Assembly (NCBI RefSeq): GCF_020055635.1
Contig: NZ_JAIPUT010000024.1
Span: 1 to 59,750, forward strand
Length of the DNA: 59,750 nt
Direction: 5' to 3'
From: Marivita sp.
GTDB taxonomy: Bacteria; Pseudomonadota; Alphaproteobacteria; Rhodobacterales; Rhodobacteraceae
The translations under genes and the position numbers were made by a program. Shown piece after piece: positions 31,657 through 39,818 of this stretch (position 1 is its first letter; each line of letters starts with the position of its first letter). Below the pieces are notes generated by a model. That model did no database searches. It was not told the DNA's origin and was given only the letters and a program-made list of their open reading frames with translations.

Positions 31657-32985
31657 ATGACACAGCATTCAATTTCGACCTCCGACACCTTCGACCTTGT
31701 CGTGATCGGCGGCGGCTCGGGTGGGTTGGCTGCCGCGAAGCGCGCCGCATCGCATGGCGCGCGGGTGGCGCTGATCGAGCGCGATGCGCTCGGCGGAACC
31801 TGCGTCAACCGCGGATGTGTGCCGAAAAAGCTGATGTGGCTCGCGGCGCGGCATCAGATCCAGTCTGCCCATCTGCATGAAATGGAAGCGACACAATTCA
31901 CCCCTCTCGACTACGGGATGCTGCACAAGCGGGTGACGGACCATGTGGCGTTGCTCAAGACGATGTACGAAAAGCAACTGTCGGATGCAGGCATCCACCT
32001 GTTTCGGGGCACCGCCGAGGTGTACGGACCGGACGACATCCGCGTCGGTGACGCGAAACTGTCCGCCGGAAAGCTGCTTCTGGCGACCGGAGCGCGGCCA
32101 AAACGGCTGCCTATCGAGGGTGTCGAGCTCGCCTGTGTGAGCGATGACGTGTTTCACTGGAACACGCTGCCAAAAAGCCTCGTGGTCATCGGCGGCGGCT
32201 ATATCGGGTGCGAATTCGCCACGATTTTCAATGCCTTCGGGGTCGAGGTCACGCTGCTGAACAACACCGACCGCCTTTTGGCTCAGTTCGCGCATTGTGC
32301 CGGCGCGATGGCGCAGACCCATCTCGAATCGCAGAATGTGAACACGGTCCTCGGGATTCGGCCGGAACGGATCGTGCAGCAGGATCATGGCCTTGCCGTT
32401 CACCTGTCCGACGGCGCGGTGCTAGAGGCCGAAAAGGTGCTCTTGGCCACCGGACGTCAGCCCAATGTCGACAAGCTCGGTCCGGTCTGCGCCCGTTTCG
32501 AGACCGCCAAGAGCGGCGCGCTGACGGTCGATTCGAAGTTTCGGACCTCGGTCCCGAACATTCATTCCATAGGCGATTCCGCCGATCGCATCCCGCTCAC
32601 CCCCGTGGCGACACGCGACGGCGAAACCTTTGCAGAGCAGCATTTCGGCTCCGGTGCAGACCCGATCGACCTGACCAAGGTCGCATCGACCGCCTTTGTC
32701 TATCCGCCCGTGGCACAGGTCGGAACGGTTCCGGCGGATGCCGATCTGATCCAGGGCCGGAACCTTGGCGGCGACGTGACCTTTCCACGGGACCGCATCT
32801 GTGCCGGACATTCCCTGCATTACGACGAGGACGGCGCGCTGAGCGGCGTGGCGCTTGTGCATGAAAGCGCCCCCGAGATCATCGCCGTGTTCGGCGGCCT
32901 GATCCACACCCCCGGCAGCCAACCGTTGCTGACCGCTGCGACAGGCATTCATCCAAGCTTTGCCGAGGAACTCCTGGGGCGATGA
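31657..32985 (+). CDS. gor: Glutathione-disulfide reductase
   Basis: 442-residue FAD/NADPH pyridine-nucleotide disulfide oxidoreductase. FAD motif VVIGGGSGGLAAAKRAA, redox-active C49 and C54 in GGTCVNRGCVPKK, a second Rossmann VVIGGGYIGCEFA, and the C-terminal HPSFAEELLG dimer-interface region. The spacing CVNxGC and the PKK following are typical of glutathione reductases rather than lipoamide dehydrogenases. It recycles GSSG to GSH. An EcfG promoter for the next operon overlaps its 3' end. Confidence 0.9.
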   Translation: MTQHSISTSDTFDLVVIGGGSGGLAAAKRAASHGARVALIERDALGGTCVNRGCVPKKLMWLAARHQIQSAHLHEMEATQFTPLDYGMLHKRVTDHVALLKTMYEKQLSDAGIHLFRGTAEVYGPDDIRVGDAKLSAGKLLLATGARPKRLPIEGVELACVSDDVFHWNTLPKSLVVIGGGYIGCEFATIFNAFGVEVTLLNNTDRLLAQFAHCAGAMAQTHLESQNVNTVLGIRPERIVQQDHGLAVHLSDGAVLEAEKVLLATGRQPNVDKLGPVCARFETAKSGALTVDSKFRTSVPNIHSIGDSADRIPLTPVATRDGETFAEQHFGSGADPIDLTKVASTAFVYPPVAQVGTVPADADLIQGRNLGGDVTFPRDRICAGHSLHYDEDGALSGVALVHESAPEIIAVFGGLIHTPGSQPLLTAATGIHPSFAEELLGR

Positions 32986-32991
32986 CGCGTT
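32967..32991 (+). promoter_or_regulatory. EcfG-type promoter for the 33016-37802 operon
   Basis: GGAAC (32967-32971), 16 bp, CGTT (32988-32991), spanning the end of gor and ending 24 bp before the ATG at 33016. Confidence 0.8.
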
Positions 32992-33015
32992 CATCCGTCA
33001 AGCAAGGAGTTCACA

Positions 33016-33453
33016 ATGTCAGAGACCCTGAATCACTCGGCACAGGATCGCGTTCAAACCCTGTTTGATACGCTGGTCGACGTGTGTGAAGGATACGAGG
33101 TGCTGATCGACCGCGCCGAGCCGTCCATTCGGACGCTCATCAAGGACGTGGCCGACCAGCACACCAAGGATATCGCCGAAATCGAAACCGTCGCACGGTC
33201 CAACGGGACCGACCTTGACCGCTCCGGCACGCTCATGAGCGAGGTGCACAAGGCAGCGGTCAAGATGCGCGACCTGTTTTCCGATCTCGATCAGGATGTG
33301 CTCAAGGCCGTCGGCGACGGCGAGAAAAGCGTCCTGTCCACCTATGACAGCGCGCTCGAACAGGTGCCGGACTCGCACGATCTGCATGGCGTCCTGAGGA
33401 CCCAGCGGCAGGAATTGCGCGGCAAGGTCACGGCCCTGTTCGAAGCGGCTTAA
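33016..33453 (+). CDS. DUF2383/PA2169-like four-helix-bundle protein
   Basis: 145 residues, almost entirely helical, ferritin-like in pattern (LFDTLVDVCEGYEVLIDRAE; ALEQVPDSHDLHGVLRTQRQ). Matches the PA2169-type family often found in stress regulons. AAGGAGT lies upstream of the ATG. First gene of a seven-gene operon that begins at the EcfG promoter at 32967. Metal binding is not evident from conserved EXXH pairs. Confidence 0.75.
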   Translation: MSETLNHSAQDRVQTLFDTLVDVCEGYEVLIDRAEPSIRTLIKDVADQHTKDIAEIETVARSNGTDLDRSGTLMSEVHKAAVKMRDLFSDLDQDVLKAVGDGEKSVLSTYDSALEQVPDSHDLHGVLRTQRQELRGKVTALFEAA

Positions 33454-33474
33454 CCAGAACCAACGGAGGGCAAC

Positions 33475-33927
33475 ATGGCCAATACCGATAACACACTCGA
33501 AACCGCCAAGGAGCGGGCCAGCGAAATGGCCGCCGATGCGCGCGATACCGCGACCGCATCTGCAAAGGAAGAAGCCGAGAAGGCGCGTGCTCAGGCCGTC
33601 GACGAGGCCGATGACGCCGCCAGCGCCGCCCACGCGGCGGAGCGCGAATTCGACGACGATTCGCTTCAGGCTGCCGCGCTGCGGCAGATCGGGGCGCAGA
33701 TCAGCGGCATCGCCGATCAACTGCGGGACAAGCCCGTGGATGCGATGGTCGACGATGTCGCCCTCTTTGCCCGCCGCAACCCGCTGCTGTTTCTGGGGGG
33801 TGCCGCCATCGCCGGCTTTGCCGCCGCCCGGTTCCTGAAATCCGGCAATGGGTCAAGTGGCCGGTCGCATAGCGTGTCCGACGACCCCTGGGCCGGCCAT
33901 CTTTCAGACGCGGAGCGGTACCAGTGA
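33475..33927 (+). CDS. YqjD/ElaB-like tail-anchored protein
   Basis: 150 residues: a long Ala/Glu/Asp-rich helical region (SEMAADARDTATASAKEEAE) probably coiled-coil, then NPLLFLGGAAIAGFAAARFL as a single membrane helix after residue about 103, and a polar tail. GGAGGG before the start. It overlaps the next gene by 4 bp (GTGA). Likely an envelope or ribosome-associated stress protein, by architecture only. Confidence 0.72.
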   Translation: MANTDNTLETAKERASEMAADARDTATASAKEEAEKARAQAVDEADDAASAAHAAEREFDDDSLQAAALRQIGAQISGIADQLRDKPVDAMVDDVALFARRNPLLFLGGAAIAGFAAARFLKSGNGSSGRSHSVSDDPWAGHLSDAERYQ

Positions 33928-34325
33928 CACAACCAACCGACCAGAGTACCGATTGGCGCCGGCTTATCGGCGATACGATCGACGAGGCGCGCGCCCTGGT
34001 GCGCGCTGAAATCCAGCTTGCCAAGCAAGAGCTGTCGGAAAACGCAGCCCGCGCCGGTGGTGGCGTGGTGCTTTTCGTGATCGCAGCGCTTCTGGGCTTT
34101 GCCGGTTTCAATGCCTTGGCCGTCGCCGCCGTGCTTGGCGTGATGGCGCTTGGCGTGGCGTCGCACTGGGCGGCGCTGATCGTGGCGGCGGGTTTCCTTG
34201 TCGTGGCGCTCGTCTTCCTGCTGATCGGCAAGTCGCGCCTGTCGGCCAAGGGGCTGACGCCCAACCGCACGATCAACCAGATCAAGTCCGACGTTAATGC
34301 CGTAAAGGAGATGACACGTGCCTAA
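33924..34325 (+). CDS. Phage holin family/DUF1469-like membrane protein
   Basis: 133 residues starting from GTG. An amphipathic N-terminal part (ARALVRAEIQLAKQELSENA) precedes two membrane helices (GGGVVLFVIAALLGFAGFNA and WAALIVAAGFLVVALVFLLI). This is the holin superfamily III / YqjE-like pattern seen next to YqjD-type genes; despite the name it is not phage-derived here. Overlaps both neighbours. Confidence 0.8.
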   Translation: MTQPTDQSTDWRRLIGDTIDEARALVRAEIQLAKQELSENAARAGGGVVLFVIAALLGFAGFNALAVAAVLGVMALGVASHWAALIVAAGFLVVALVFLLIGKSRLSAKGLTPNRTINQIKSDVNAVKEMTRA

Positions 34326-35091
34326 TGCCGACCAACTGGAACGCAGTGCAGAGTCGCACCGGGCCCACCTGACGGACCACCTCAGCGCGCTGGCTGCGGC
34401 CATCAACCCCGAGGCGCGCGCCAAGAACGCCGTCGGCCAGACATCCGACCTGACACAGACGATCGCCAAGGCCGCGCTTGACGGGGCCAAGCGAAATCCG
34501 TCCGGGCTGGCCATGATCGGCATGGGCGCGGCCCTCATCGCGCTGAGCGCAAATCACAAAGATACAGAAAAGGAGGCAACATTGACCTCGTATGACAATA
34601 TGGGCGGTCACGACGACCGCATCGCCCGCGCGGATGCCAGGATGCAGGCGCGCAGCCGGGCCATGACCGGGCGCTTTGCCCAGACCGAATCCGCCTCGAG
34701 CCTGCGCAAGTCGCTGGACAAGGGGCTTGACCGGCTTCCGCCCGAAGCCCGCGCGCGGGTGACCGAAGCCCGCCTCAAGGTGATCGAAGCCCAGGAAGCG
34801 GCCGAACGGCACGCCCGCAAGGCGTCGGCACAGGCGCAGGACGCGCACCAGTCGCAGCCGTTCGTGACCGGTGCCATCGTCGCCGGGCTGGGCGCGCTGG
34901 TTGGCGCGTTGCTTCCCTCGACCAGGGCCGAAGCCGAGATGATGGGCGCCACGCGGGACAAGATGATGCGCGACGCCGAAGCCGTGATGCGCGAGGAGCT
35001 TGGCAAGCTCGAGCGCCAGGGCAAGGCAGCCGTGGAAAGCGGTCTCGAGGAAGCACGATCCGAATTCTCTGAAGCCCGTCAGTCCGCCTGA
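34318..35091 (+). CDS. DUF3618 domain-containing protein
   Basis: 257 residues. The N-terminal ERSAESHRAHLTDHLSALAA is the DUF3618 motif; GLAMIGMGAALIALS is a first hydrophobic helix, and a second one lies near residue 180-197 (VTGAIVAGLGALVGALLPST), separated by a helical, Arg/Ala-rich section. It starts with GTG, 6 nt after AAGGAG, overlapping the upstream stop. With YqjD- and YqjE-like genes it repeats the common yqjC-D-E-like stress cluster. Confidence 0.78.
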   Translation: MPNADQLERSAESHRAHLTDHLSALAAAINPEARAKNAVGQTSDLTQTIAKAALDGAKRNPSGLAMIGMGAALIALSANHKDTEKEATLTSYDNMGGHDDRIARADARMQARSRAMTGRFAQTESASSLRKSLDKGLDRLPPEARARVTEARLKVIEAQEAAERHARKASAQAQDAHQSQPFVTGAIVAGLGALVGALLPSTRAEAEMMGATRDKMMRDAEAVMREELGKLERQGKAAVESGLEEARSEFSEARQSA

Positions 35092-36113
35092 TGCACAACA
35101 GAACCAATTTGGCCCAAGTGCAGACATTCTGCCTTGGGCTTTTGGCGTTGGTCGCCGTCGCTGTCGCGCTCAAGCTCGGCAAGGGAATCCTTGCGCCGGT
35201 CACGCTTGCGCTGGTTGTCGGCATCGTCGCCGCACCGGGCATGCGCCTTCTGGCGCGCCTGGGCATTCCGCGTGCGGTCAGCGCCAGCATCAGCCTGCTT
35301 TTCGTGGCGGGGTTCACGATCCTGCTGATTGCCGGGCTCGGCCCCATCGCCATGGACCTGGTCGGCCAGGTTCCCCGGATCGAAGACGAGGTGCGCAGGT
35401 TCGCCACCGAATTGAGCCGCGCTGTCCGGGGGCTCGAGGGCGTCCAGTTCGAAATCCAGCGTACGCTGGCCGAGGAAGGCGAGGCGGTCGAAGAGGCGAT
35501 GCCGAACGTGCTCGATGCGCTCTGGGCGGCGCCGAATTTTGCCGCGCAATTGCTCACCTTCGCCGGCACGTTCTTTTTCTTCTCGTTGACGCAGAACGAG
35601 ATATACGCCGCCTTCAAGAGCCACGCCAATTCGCTGCGCCAGGCCGACCGCGCCGTGTCGCATTATTTCCTGACGGTCACCGCGATCAATGCCGTGCTCG
35701 GCGTGGCCGTCTTTGCCGCGATGACGGCCATTGGCGTGCCCAATGCCGTGCTCTGGGGCGCTGCGGCCTTCGTGCTGAATTTCATCCTCTATCTCGGCCC
35801 GGTCATGCTGATCGTGGCCTTCGCGGTGGTGGGATTCACGGAATTCAACGGAGCTTACGCCCTGGTGCCGCCGCTCGCCTATATCGCGCTGAACATGACC
35901 GAGGCGCAGTTCGTGACGCCCACGCTGGTCGGTCAGCAGCTCGAACTGAATCCGCTGGTGGTCTTTCTGTCGATCATTTTCGGGTTATGGCTTTGGGGGC
36001 CAATCGGCGGGATCGTCGCATTGCCGATCCTTGTCTGGATCGCCGCGTACCTTGCACATGCGCCGCTCTTCGAGTCTGATCGCGATCAGGACCCCGCGCT
36101 GACACAGGCCTGA
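35091..36113 (+). CDS. AI-2E family transporter (permease)
   Basis: 340 residues, seven to eight membrane helices. Conserved AI-2E exporter/permease features include GKGILAPVTLALVVGIVAAP, LYLGPVMLIVAFAVVGF and TPTLVGQQLELNPLVVFLSI near the C-terminus. The family contains autoinducer exporters and Na+/H+ antiporters, so the substrate is open. Its ATG forms a TGATG junction with the DUF3618 stop and it ends 1 nt before the amidoligase gene. Confidence 0.9.
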   Translation: MHNRTNLAQVQTFCLGLLALVAVAVALKLGKGILAPVTLALVVGIVAAPGMRLLARLGIPRAVSASISLLFVAGFTILLIAGLGPIAMDLVGQVPRIEDEVRRFATELSRAVRGLEGVQFEIQRTLAEEGEAVEEAMPNVLDALWAAPNFAAQLLTFAGTFFFFSLTQNEIYAAFKSHANSLRQADRAVSHYFLTVTAINAVLGVAVFAAMTAIGVPNAVLWGAAAFVLNFILYLGPVMLIVAFAVVGFTEFNGAYALVPPLAYIALNMTEAQFVTPTLVGQQLELNPLVVFLSIIFGLWLWGPIGGIVALPILVWIAAYLAHAPLFESDRDQDPALTQA

Positions 36114-36114
36114 C

Positions 36115-37086
36115 ATGACAGACATCACTTTTTGCTTTCCTCCGTTGCCCGTCACGGACAACGCGGCGGGTCACGAACGCCTCACCGGGATCGAGATCGA
36201 ATTCGCGGGCCCGACCGAACTGGAGACAGGCACCCTGATTGCGCAAAGGTTCGGCGGCACCGCGACAGATGACGGCCATCATTGCGTGACGGTCAGCGGC
36301 ACCAGGTTCGGCGACATCGAGGTCGAGCTTGATATCGGGCTGCGCAAGCGCCACGATCTGCCCTTCCTCAAGGAGGGCCTGGACGCGTTTCGGGGCCTGA
36401 TCCCGGTCGAGGTCGTGACACCGCCGCTCAGCCGTGCCCAGGTCGAGGACTTCAACACGATCTGTGCCGACCTGCGCCACATCGGGGCACTGGGGTCGCG
36501 CACCGGGGTTCTTCTTGGCTTCGGCGTCCATCTCAACCCCGAGGTGGTCGCGCCGGATGACCCGTTCACGCTCGACACGATCACCGCGTATGCCCTGCTT
36601 GAACCGTGGTTGCGCCGCAAAGAGCGGATCGACACCACCCGCCGCATGATGCCGTTTGTCGGGGCATGGCCCCGCGGCCTGATTTCCGACCTCGTCAACG
36701 CGCGCTACACCACGCTGGCCGACGTGATGCATATCGCCGCGCGCCACATCCACAGCCGCAACCAGAGCCTTGACCTGTTGCCACTGTTCAAACATGCGGA
36801 GCCGAAGCTTTTCGACGACCTGTTCGACATCCGCGACAAGACCGCGGCCCGGCCGACCTTTCATTTCCGCCTGCCCGACAGCCGCATCGACGAAGCAGGC
36901 TGGTCCTTGCTGCAACCCTGGGAGCTCTGGCGGCAGGTTGAACTGGTGGCGGCGCATCCGCGCGTGCTGGATGCCCTGCGCGACGCCTGGAACATTCACG
37001 CGGCGGCGTGGCTGGAACTGAAGTCGGATTGGGTCGACACGATAGACACCGTCCTTGACATGCACGACGCAAAGGTCACGCCATGA
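36115..37086 (+). CDS. Amidoligase_2 family protein (COOH-NH2 ligase fold)
   Basis: 323-residue protein of the putative amidoligase family related to glutamine synthetase. LTGIEIEFAGPTELETGTLI contains the first Glu-rich metal-binding strand (GIEIEF), and FGDIEVELDIG and PVEVVTPPLS carry further acidic residues of the active-site barrel; GVLLGFGVHLNPE and WPRGLISDLVNARYT follow. It would form an amide bond using ATP. It is coupled to the amidotransferase gene (ATGA) and lies in an operon under an EcfG promoter. Substrates unknown; a peptide or cell-envelope component is the best guess. Confidence 0.85.
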   Translation: MTDITFCFPPLPVTDNAAGHERLTGIEIEFAGPTELETGTLIAQRFGGTATDDGHHCVTVSGTRFGDIEVELDIGLRKRHDLPFLKEGLDAFRGLIPVEVVTPPLSRAQVEDFNTICADLRHIGALGSRTGVLLGFGVHLNPEVVAPDDPFTLDTITAYALLEPWLRRKERIDTTRRMMPFVGAWPRGLISDLVNARYTTLADVMHIAARHIHSRNQSLDLLPLFKHAEPKLFDDLFDIRDKTAARPTFHFRLPDSRIDEAGWSLLQPWELWRQVELVAAHPRVLDALRDAWNIHAAAWLELKSDWVDTIDTVLDMHDAKVTP

Positions 37087-37802
37087 GCCGTCCACGCATC
37101 GCCGTCACGACCTCGGCCCGCACCGGCTGGCGGGTCTATCCGCTGATCAACCTCAACATCTGGATCACCGGCGGCCGCGGCGTGCGCTGGGGGGTCGGCA
37201 GGATTGCCGACCTGCAAGACGTCGACGGGCTGATCATCGGCGGCGGCGACGATATCGGGCCGGAACTCTATGGCGGGACACTGGGCATCTCGGCGCGGCT
37301 CGATCCCGAGCGGGACGAGCTGGAACGCAGCCTTGCCGAAGCAGCGCTCGAGCGGAACATCCCGGTCCTGGGGATCTGCCGTGGGTCGCAGATGCTCAAC
37401 GTCGCCTTGGGCGGCACGCTCGATCAGGACGCCTGGGGCACCTACGGGCGCGACCGCAAGATCAAGACGATCCTGCCGAAACGCGAAATCCGTGTCGAGG
37501 AAGCCACGCATCTTTCGCTCATCAGCGGCCAAGCCCCGATGAAGGTCAATGCGCTGCACACCCAGGCCGTGCACCGTCTGGGCAAGGGCCTTCGCGTCTC
37601 GGCCCGCGATGCCGGTGGCATGATCCAGGCCGTGGAACGTGTGCGCGACCCGTTCGCTCTTGGCGTGCAATGGCATCCCGAGCACCTGTTCTATGCCCAC
37701 CGCCAACGCGCCATCTTCCGCGCCCTGGTCGCCGCCGCGGGCGCCTATCAAACAGAACGCAACCAGACCTCGGCAATGCGCAGCGAACTGGCCCGACCCT
37801 AG
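37083..37802 (+). CDS. Class I glutamine amidotransferase-like, gamma-glutamyl-gamma-aminobutyrate hydrolase family
   Basis: 239-residue peptidase C26/GATase-1 protein. The catalytic triad is visible: C99 in LGICRGSQMLNV, H198 and E200 in GVQWHPEHLF; GGGDDIGPELYGG is the oxyanion region. It would hydrolyse a gamma-glutamyl amide bond or supply ammonia. Coupling to the amidoligase suggests that one makes and the other breaks (or feeds) the same linkage. The stop TAG shares a CTAG palindrome with the convergent MATE gene stop. Confidence 0.88.
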   Translation: MSRPRIAVTTSARTGWRVYPLINLNIWITGGRGVRWGVGRIADLQDVDGLIIGGGDDIGPELYGGTLGISARLDPERDELERSLAEAALERNIPVLGICRGSQMLNVALGGTLDQDAWGTYGRDRKIKTILPKREIRVEEATHLSLISGQAPMKVNALHTQAVHRLGKGLRVSARDAGGMIQAVERVRDPFALGVQWHPEHLFYAHRQRAIFRALVAAAGAYQTERNQTSAMRSELARP

Positions 37803-39181
37803 CCCGCGGTCTTCGGCAGCACGTCCGGCACCTCCTGCCCGTGAATGCCGGTCACAAGCCCGGTGGACCGCGCACATAACAACGACCCGACGATGGCAAG
37901 CATATTCGCCGTGACCGCGGCCAGCAGGATGCCGAGATAATCGAACATCCACATGCCGATCCAGGCAAGCGGCACGTAGAGGATGAAGATCCGCGTCAGG
38001 CTCAGGCCAAGCGAATAGGCCGCCTTGGAGCGTGCGTTCATCGCGGCATTGGTGATCACGACGATCCCGTAGCCCATGATGCTCCAGCTCACGATCCGCA
38101 GGTATTGCGCGGTATAGCCCAGCGCCTCTGGACTGTCGGTGAAGAACCCGGCGATCTGATCGGCGAAAATCGTGACACCGGTCGCAAGCAACAGGCCGTA
38201 GGCCACGCAGAAGAACCACGCCTGCTTGAGCGCCAGCCGGGCGCGGTCCTGCAGGGCGGCGCCGAAATTCTGCCCGACAACCGGACCGATCCCCGCCGAC
38301 AGTGCAAAGAGCGCCACCAGCATCACGGATTGGACCCGGGTCGCAGCCCCGAACCCGGCAACTGCCGCCTCTCCCAGCGTCGCCACCGCGGCGGTGACAA
38401 GCGCCATGCCCGCCGGGTTGATCGCGTTCGACATCGAGGCCGGCAGCCCGACGGCGATCACGTCGCGGAACGAATAGAGGATCCCGTAAAACGGTTTGCC
38501 GCAGGTCGTCAGAAGCCCCGAATACCACGCGTACCACAGCGCGGTCGCGGCACCGATGCCGCGTCCGATGGCGGTGGCGAGGGCGGCGCCTTCGGTGCCC
38601 ATTTGCGGAACAGGCCCCCAGCCGAAGATCAGCACCGGATTGATGGCGATGTTGATCGCCGCCGCCCAGACCATGATCACTGCCGATGTGGCGCCGTCAC
38701 CATGCGCCCGGAACACCGCGTTTGCGACCATCATCGCAACCAGGAACGGAAACGAGAGCGACCAGAACGGCACGTAGAGCTGTGTCTCCGCAAGCGCCGC
38801 GTCCTGCGCGCCCATCCAGCCGAACAGGGTTGGTGCGACCGCCACGAAGCCCAGCGCGACCAGCGCCGCCAGGAAAACCCCCAGCGCCAGCGAATGCAGC
38901 GCCAGCCGCACCGGGGTATCCGGATCCTCGTTCTCGCGTCCAATGGCCTGTGACACGACGGCGTTGGTTCCGGCCGACAGGCCGATCGACAACGAGGTCA
39001 GCGCCGTCGTGACCGGGTAGATGAACCCGACCGCCGCCAGCGGCGCCTGCCCCAGCTGACCGAGAAAATACGCATCCGCCAGGCCGACGCTCAGGACGGC
39101 GAGGATCCCGAAGGTCATCGGCGTCGAAACCTGCGCCAGCGCCCTCCAGACCGGTCCTTTCGTCAAATCGGCGCGCGCCAT
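37799..39181 (-). CDS. MATE family efflux transporter
   Basis: 460-residue exporter with about 12 membrane helices in two repeats: FGILAVLSVGLADAYFLGQL at the first and AVAGFGAATRVQSVMLVALF at the second half. ATG 39181 (MARADLTKGPVWRAL) follows GGGGGGAA by 7 nt; a longer in-frame start would include promoter sequence. Substrate unknown: drugs or other cationic compounds, with Na+ or H+ drive. A perfect EcfG-type promoter lies 56 bp upstream, suggesting stress induction. Confidence 0.92.
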   Translation of the reverse strand: MARADLTKGPVWRALAQVSTPMTFGILAVLSVGLADAYFLGQLGQAPLAAVGFIYPVTTALTSLSIGLSAGTNAVVSQAIGRENEDPDTPVRLALHSLALGVFLAALVALGFVAVAPTLFGWMGAQDAALAETQLYVPFWSLSFPFLVAMMVANAVFRAHGDGATSAVIMVWAAAINIAINPVLIFGWGPVPQMGTEGAALATAIGRGIGAATALWYAWYSGLLTTCGKPFYGILYSFRDVIAVGLPASMSNAINPAGMALVTAAVATLGEAAVAGFGAATRVQSVMLVALFALSAGIGPVVGQNFGAALQDRARLALKQAWFFCVAYGLLLATGVTIFADQIAGFFTDSPEALGYTAQYLRIVSWSIMGYGIVVITNAAMNARSKAAYSLGLSLTRIFILYVPLAWIGMWMFDYLGILLAAVTANMLAIVGSLLCARSTGLVTGIHGQEVPDVLPKTAG

Positions 39182-39236
39182 CGGCAGTTCCCCCCTAGAA
39201 AACGCGAGGGCCAGAAACGGCCCCCCTTCGGCGTGC

Positions 39237-39262
39237 AACGCAGCATCAACTTCGGCGGTTCC
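39237..39262 (-). promoter_or_regulatory. EcfG-type promoter for MATE transporter gene
   Basis: Minus strand GGAAC (39262-39258), 17 bp, CGTT (39240-39237). Back-to-back with the promoter at 39274. Confidence 0.75.
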
Positions 39263-39273
39263 GTGGATTTTCT

Positions 39274-39299
39274 GGAACTTCCCCTCGCCGCACCGCGTT
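39274..39299 (+). promoter_or_regulatory. EcfG-type promoter for 39333-40246 operon
   Basis: GGAAC (39274-39278), 17 bp, CGTT (39296-39299), 33 bp before the ATG at 39333. Confidence 0.8.
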
Positions 39300-39332
39300 T
39301 TGACATTGAACTGCGAATACAGGAGGCACTTC

Positions 39333-39548
39333 ATGTCCGCTCCGGAAACAAATGTGGAAAAACAACGCAAACGCCACCGCCCCGCGCTCTGGGGAATGAT
39401 GATCGGCGGCATCTTTGCGGCGATCATCTTTTTGGCCTATCTCGCGAACCTGGCGGTTCGCGGCAACGAACCCGGCGAAGATACCAGCGCGGTCGAGCCC
39501 GGCATCGAGGCTGAAGAGGTCGAGCCCGGCACCGAGGCCGAAGAGTAG
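39333..39548 (+). CDS. Small membrane protein with repeated acidic tail
   Basis: 71 residues: a basic N-terminus (EKQRKRHRPALWG), one membrane helix (MMIGGIFAAIIFLAYLANLA) and an acidic tail ending in two copies of VEPGxEAEE. By the positive-inside rule the tail is outside. AGGAGG stands 6 nt before ATG 39333. Same layout as the protein at 24054-24299 in the same regulon. Function not recognised. Confidence 0.75.
   Translation: MSAPETNVEKQRKRHRPALWGMMIGGIFAAIIFLAYLANLAVRGNEPGEDTSAVEPGIEAEEVEPGTEAEE
39492..39545 (+). repeat. 27-bp tandem duplication in acidic tail
   Basis: Two 27-bp units, 39492-39518 and 39519-39545, differ by two bases and encode VEPGIEAEE then VEPGTEAEE. Confidence 0.85.
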
Positions 39549-39552
39549 GCGC

Positions 39553-39816
39553 ATGCCACAGCAGGACGCTCCGGCACTCAAGGACGAAAAGACCTATCAG
39601 GCGCTGCGCGACGACGGCTACAGCAAAGAGGCCGCCGCGCGCATCTCCAATGCCAAGGCAAACGAGTCCATGCACCCGTCGAAAAAGGGTGGCACATCCC
39701 CGTCCTACGAGGACTGGACCAAGGAAGATCTGTACGACCGGGCACAAGAGCTTGGCATCGAGGGTCGGTCCGACATGACCAAAGCCGAGCGCGTCTCGGC
39801 ATTGCGGAACCGCTGA
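39553..39816 (+). CDS. DUF7218/Rho-N-like small protein
   Basis: 87 residues. LKDEKTYQALRDDGYSKEAA followed by ARISNAKAN is the pattern of DUF7218-type proteins, and the C-terminal DWTKEDLYDRAQELGIEGRS with TKAERVSALRNR is a SAP/Rho-N-like helix-extended-helix that can bind nucleic acid. It begins 4 nt after the acidic membrane protein and ends 2 nt before the next gene. Nucleic-acid binding is inferred from the C-terminal motif. Confidence 0.78.
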   Translation: MPQQDAPALKDEKTYQALRDDGYSKEAAARISNAKANESMHPSKKGGTSPSYEDWTKEDLYDRAQELGIEGRSDMTKAERVSALRNR

Positions 39817-39818
39817 CC

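Noticed and set aside
33924-34325. Holin-like gene as a sign of prophage
   Set aside because: Neighbours are stress and envelope genes; the family name is historical and no other phage gene is near.
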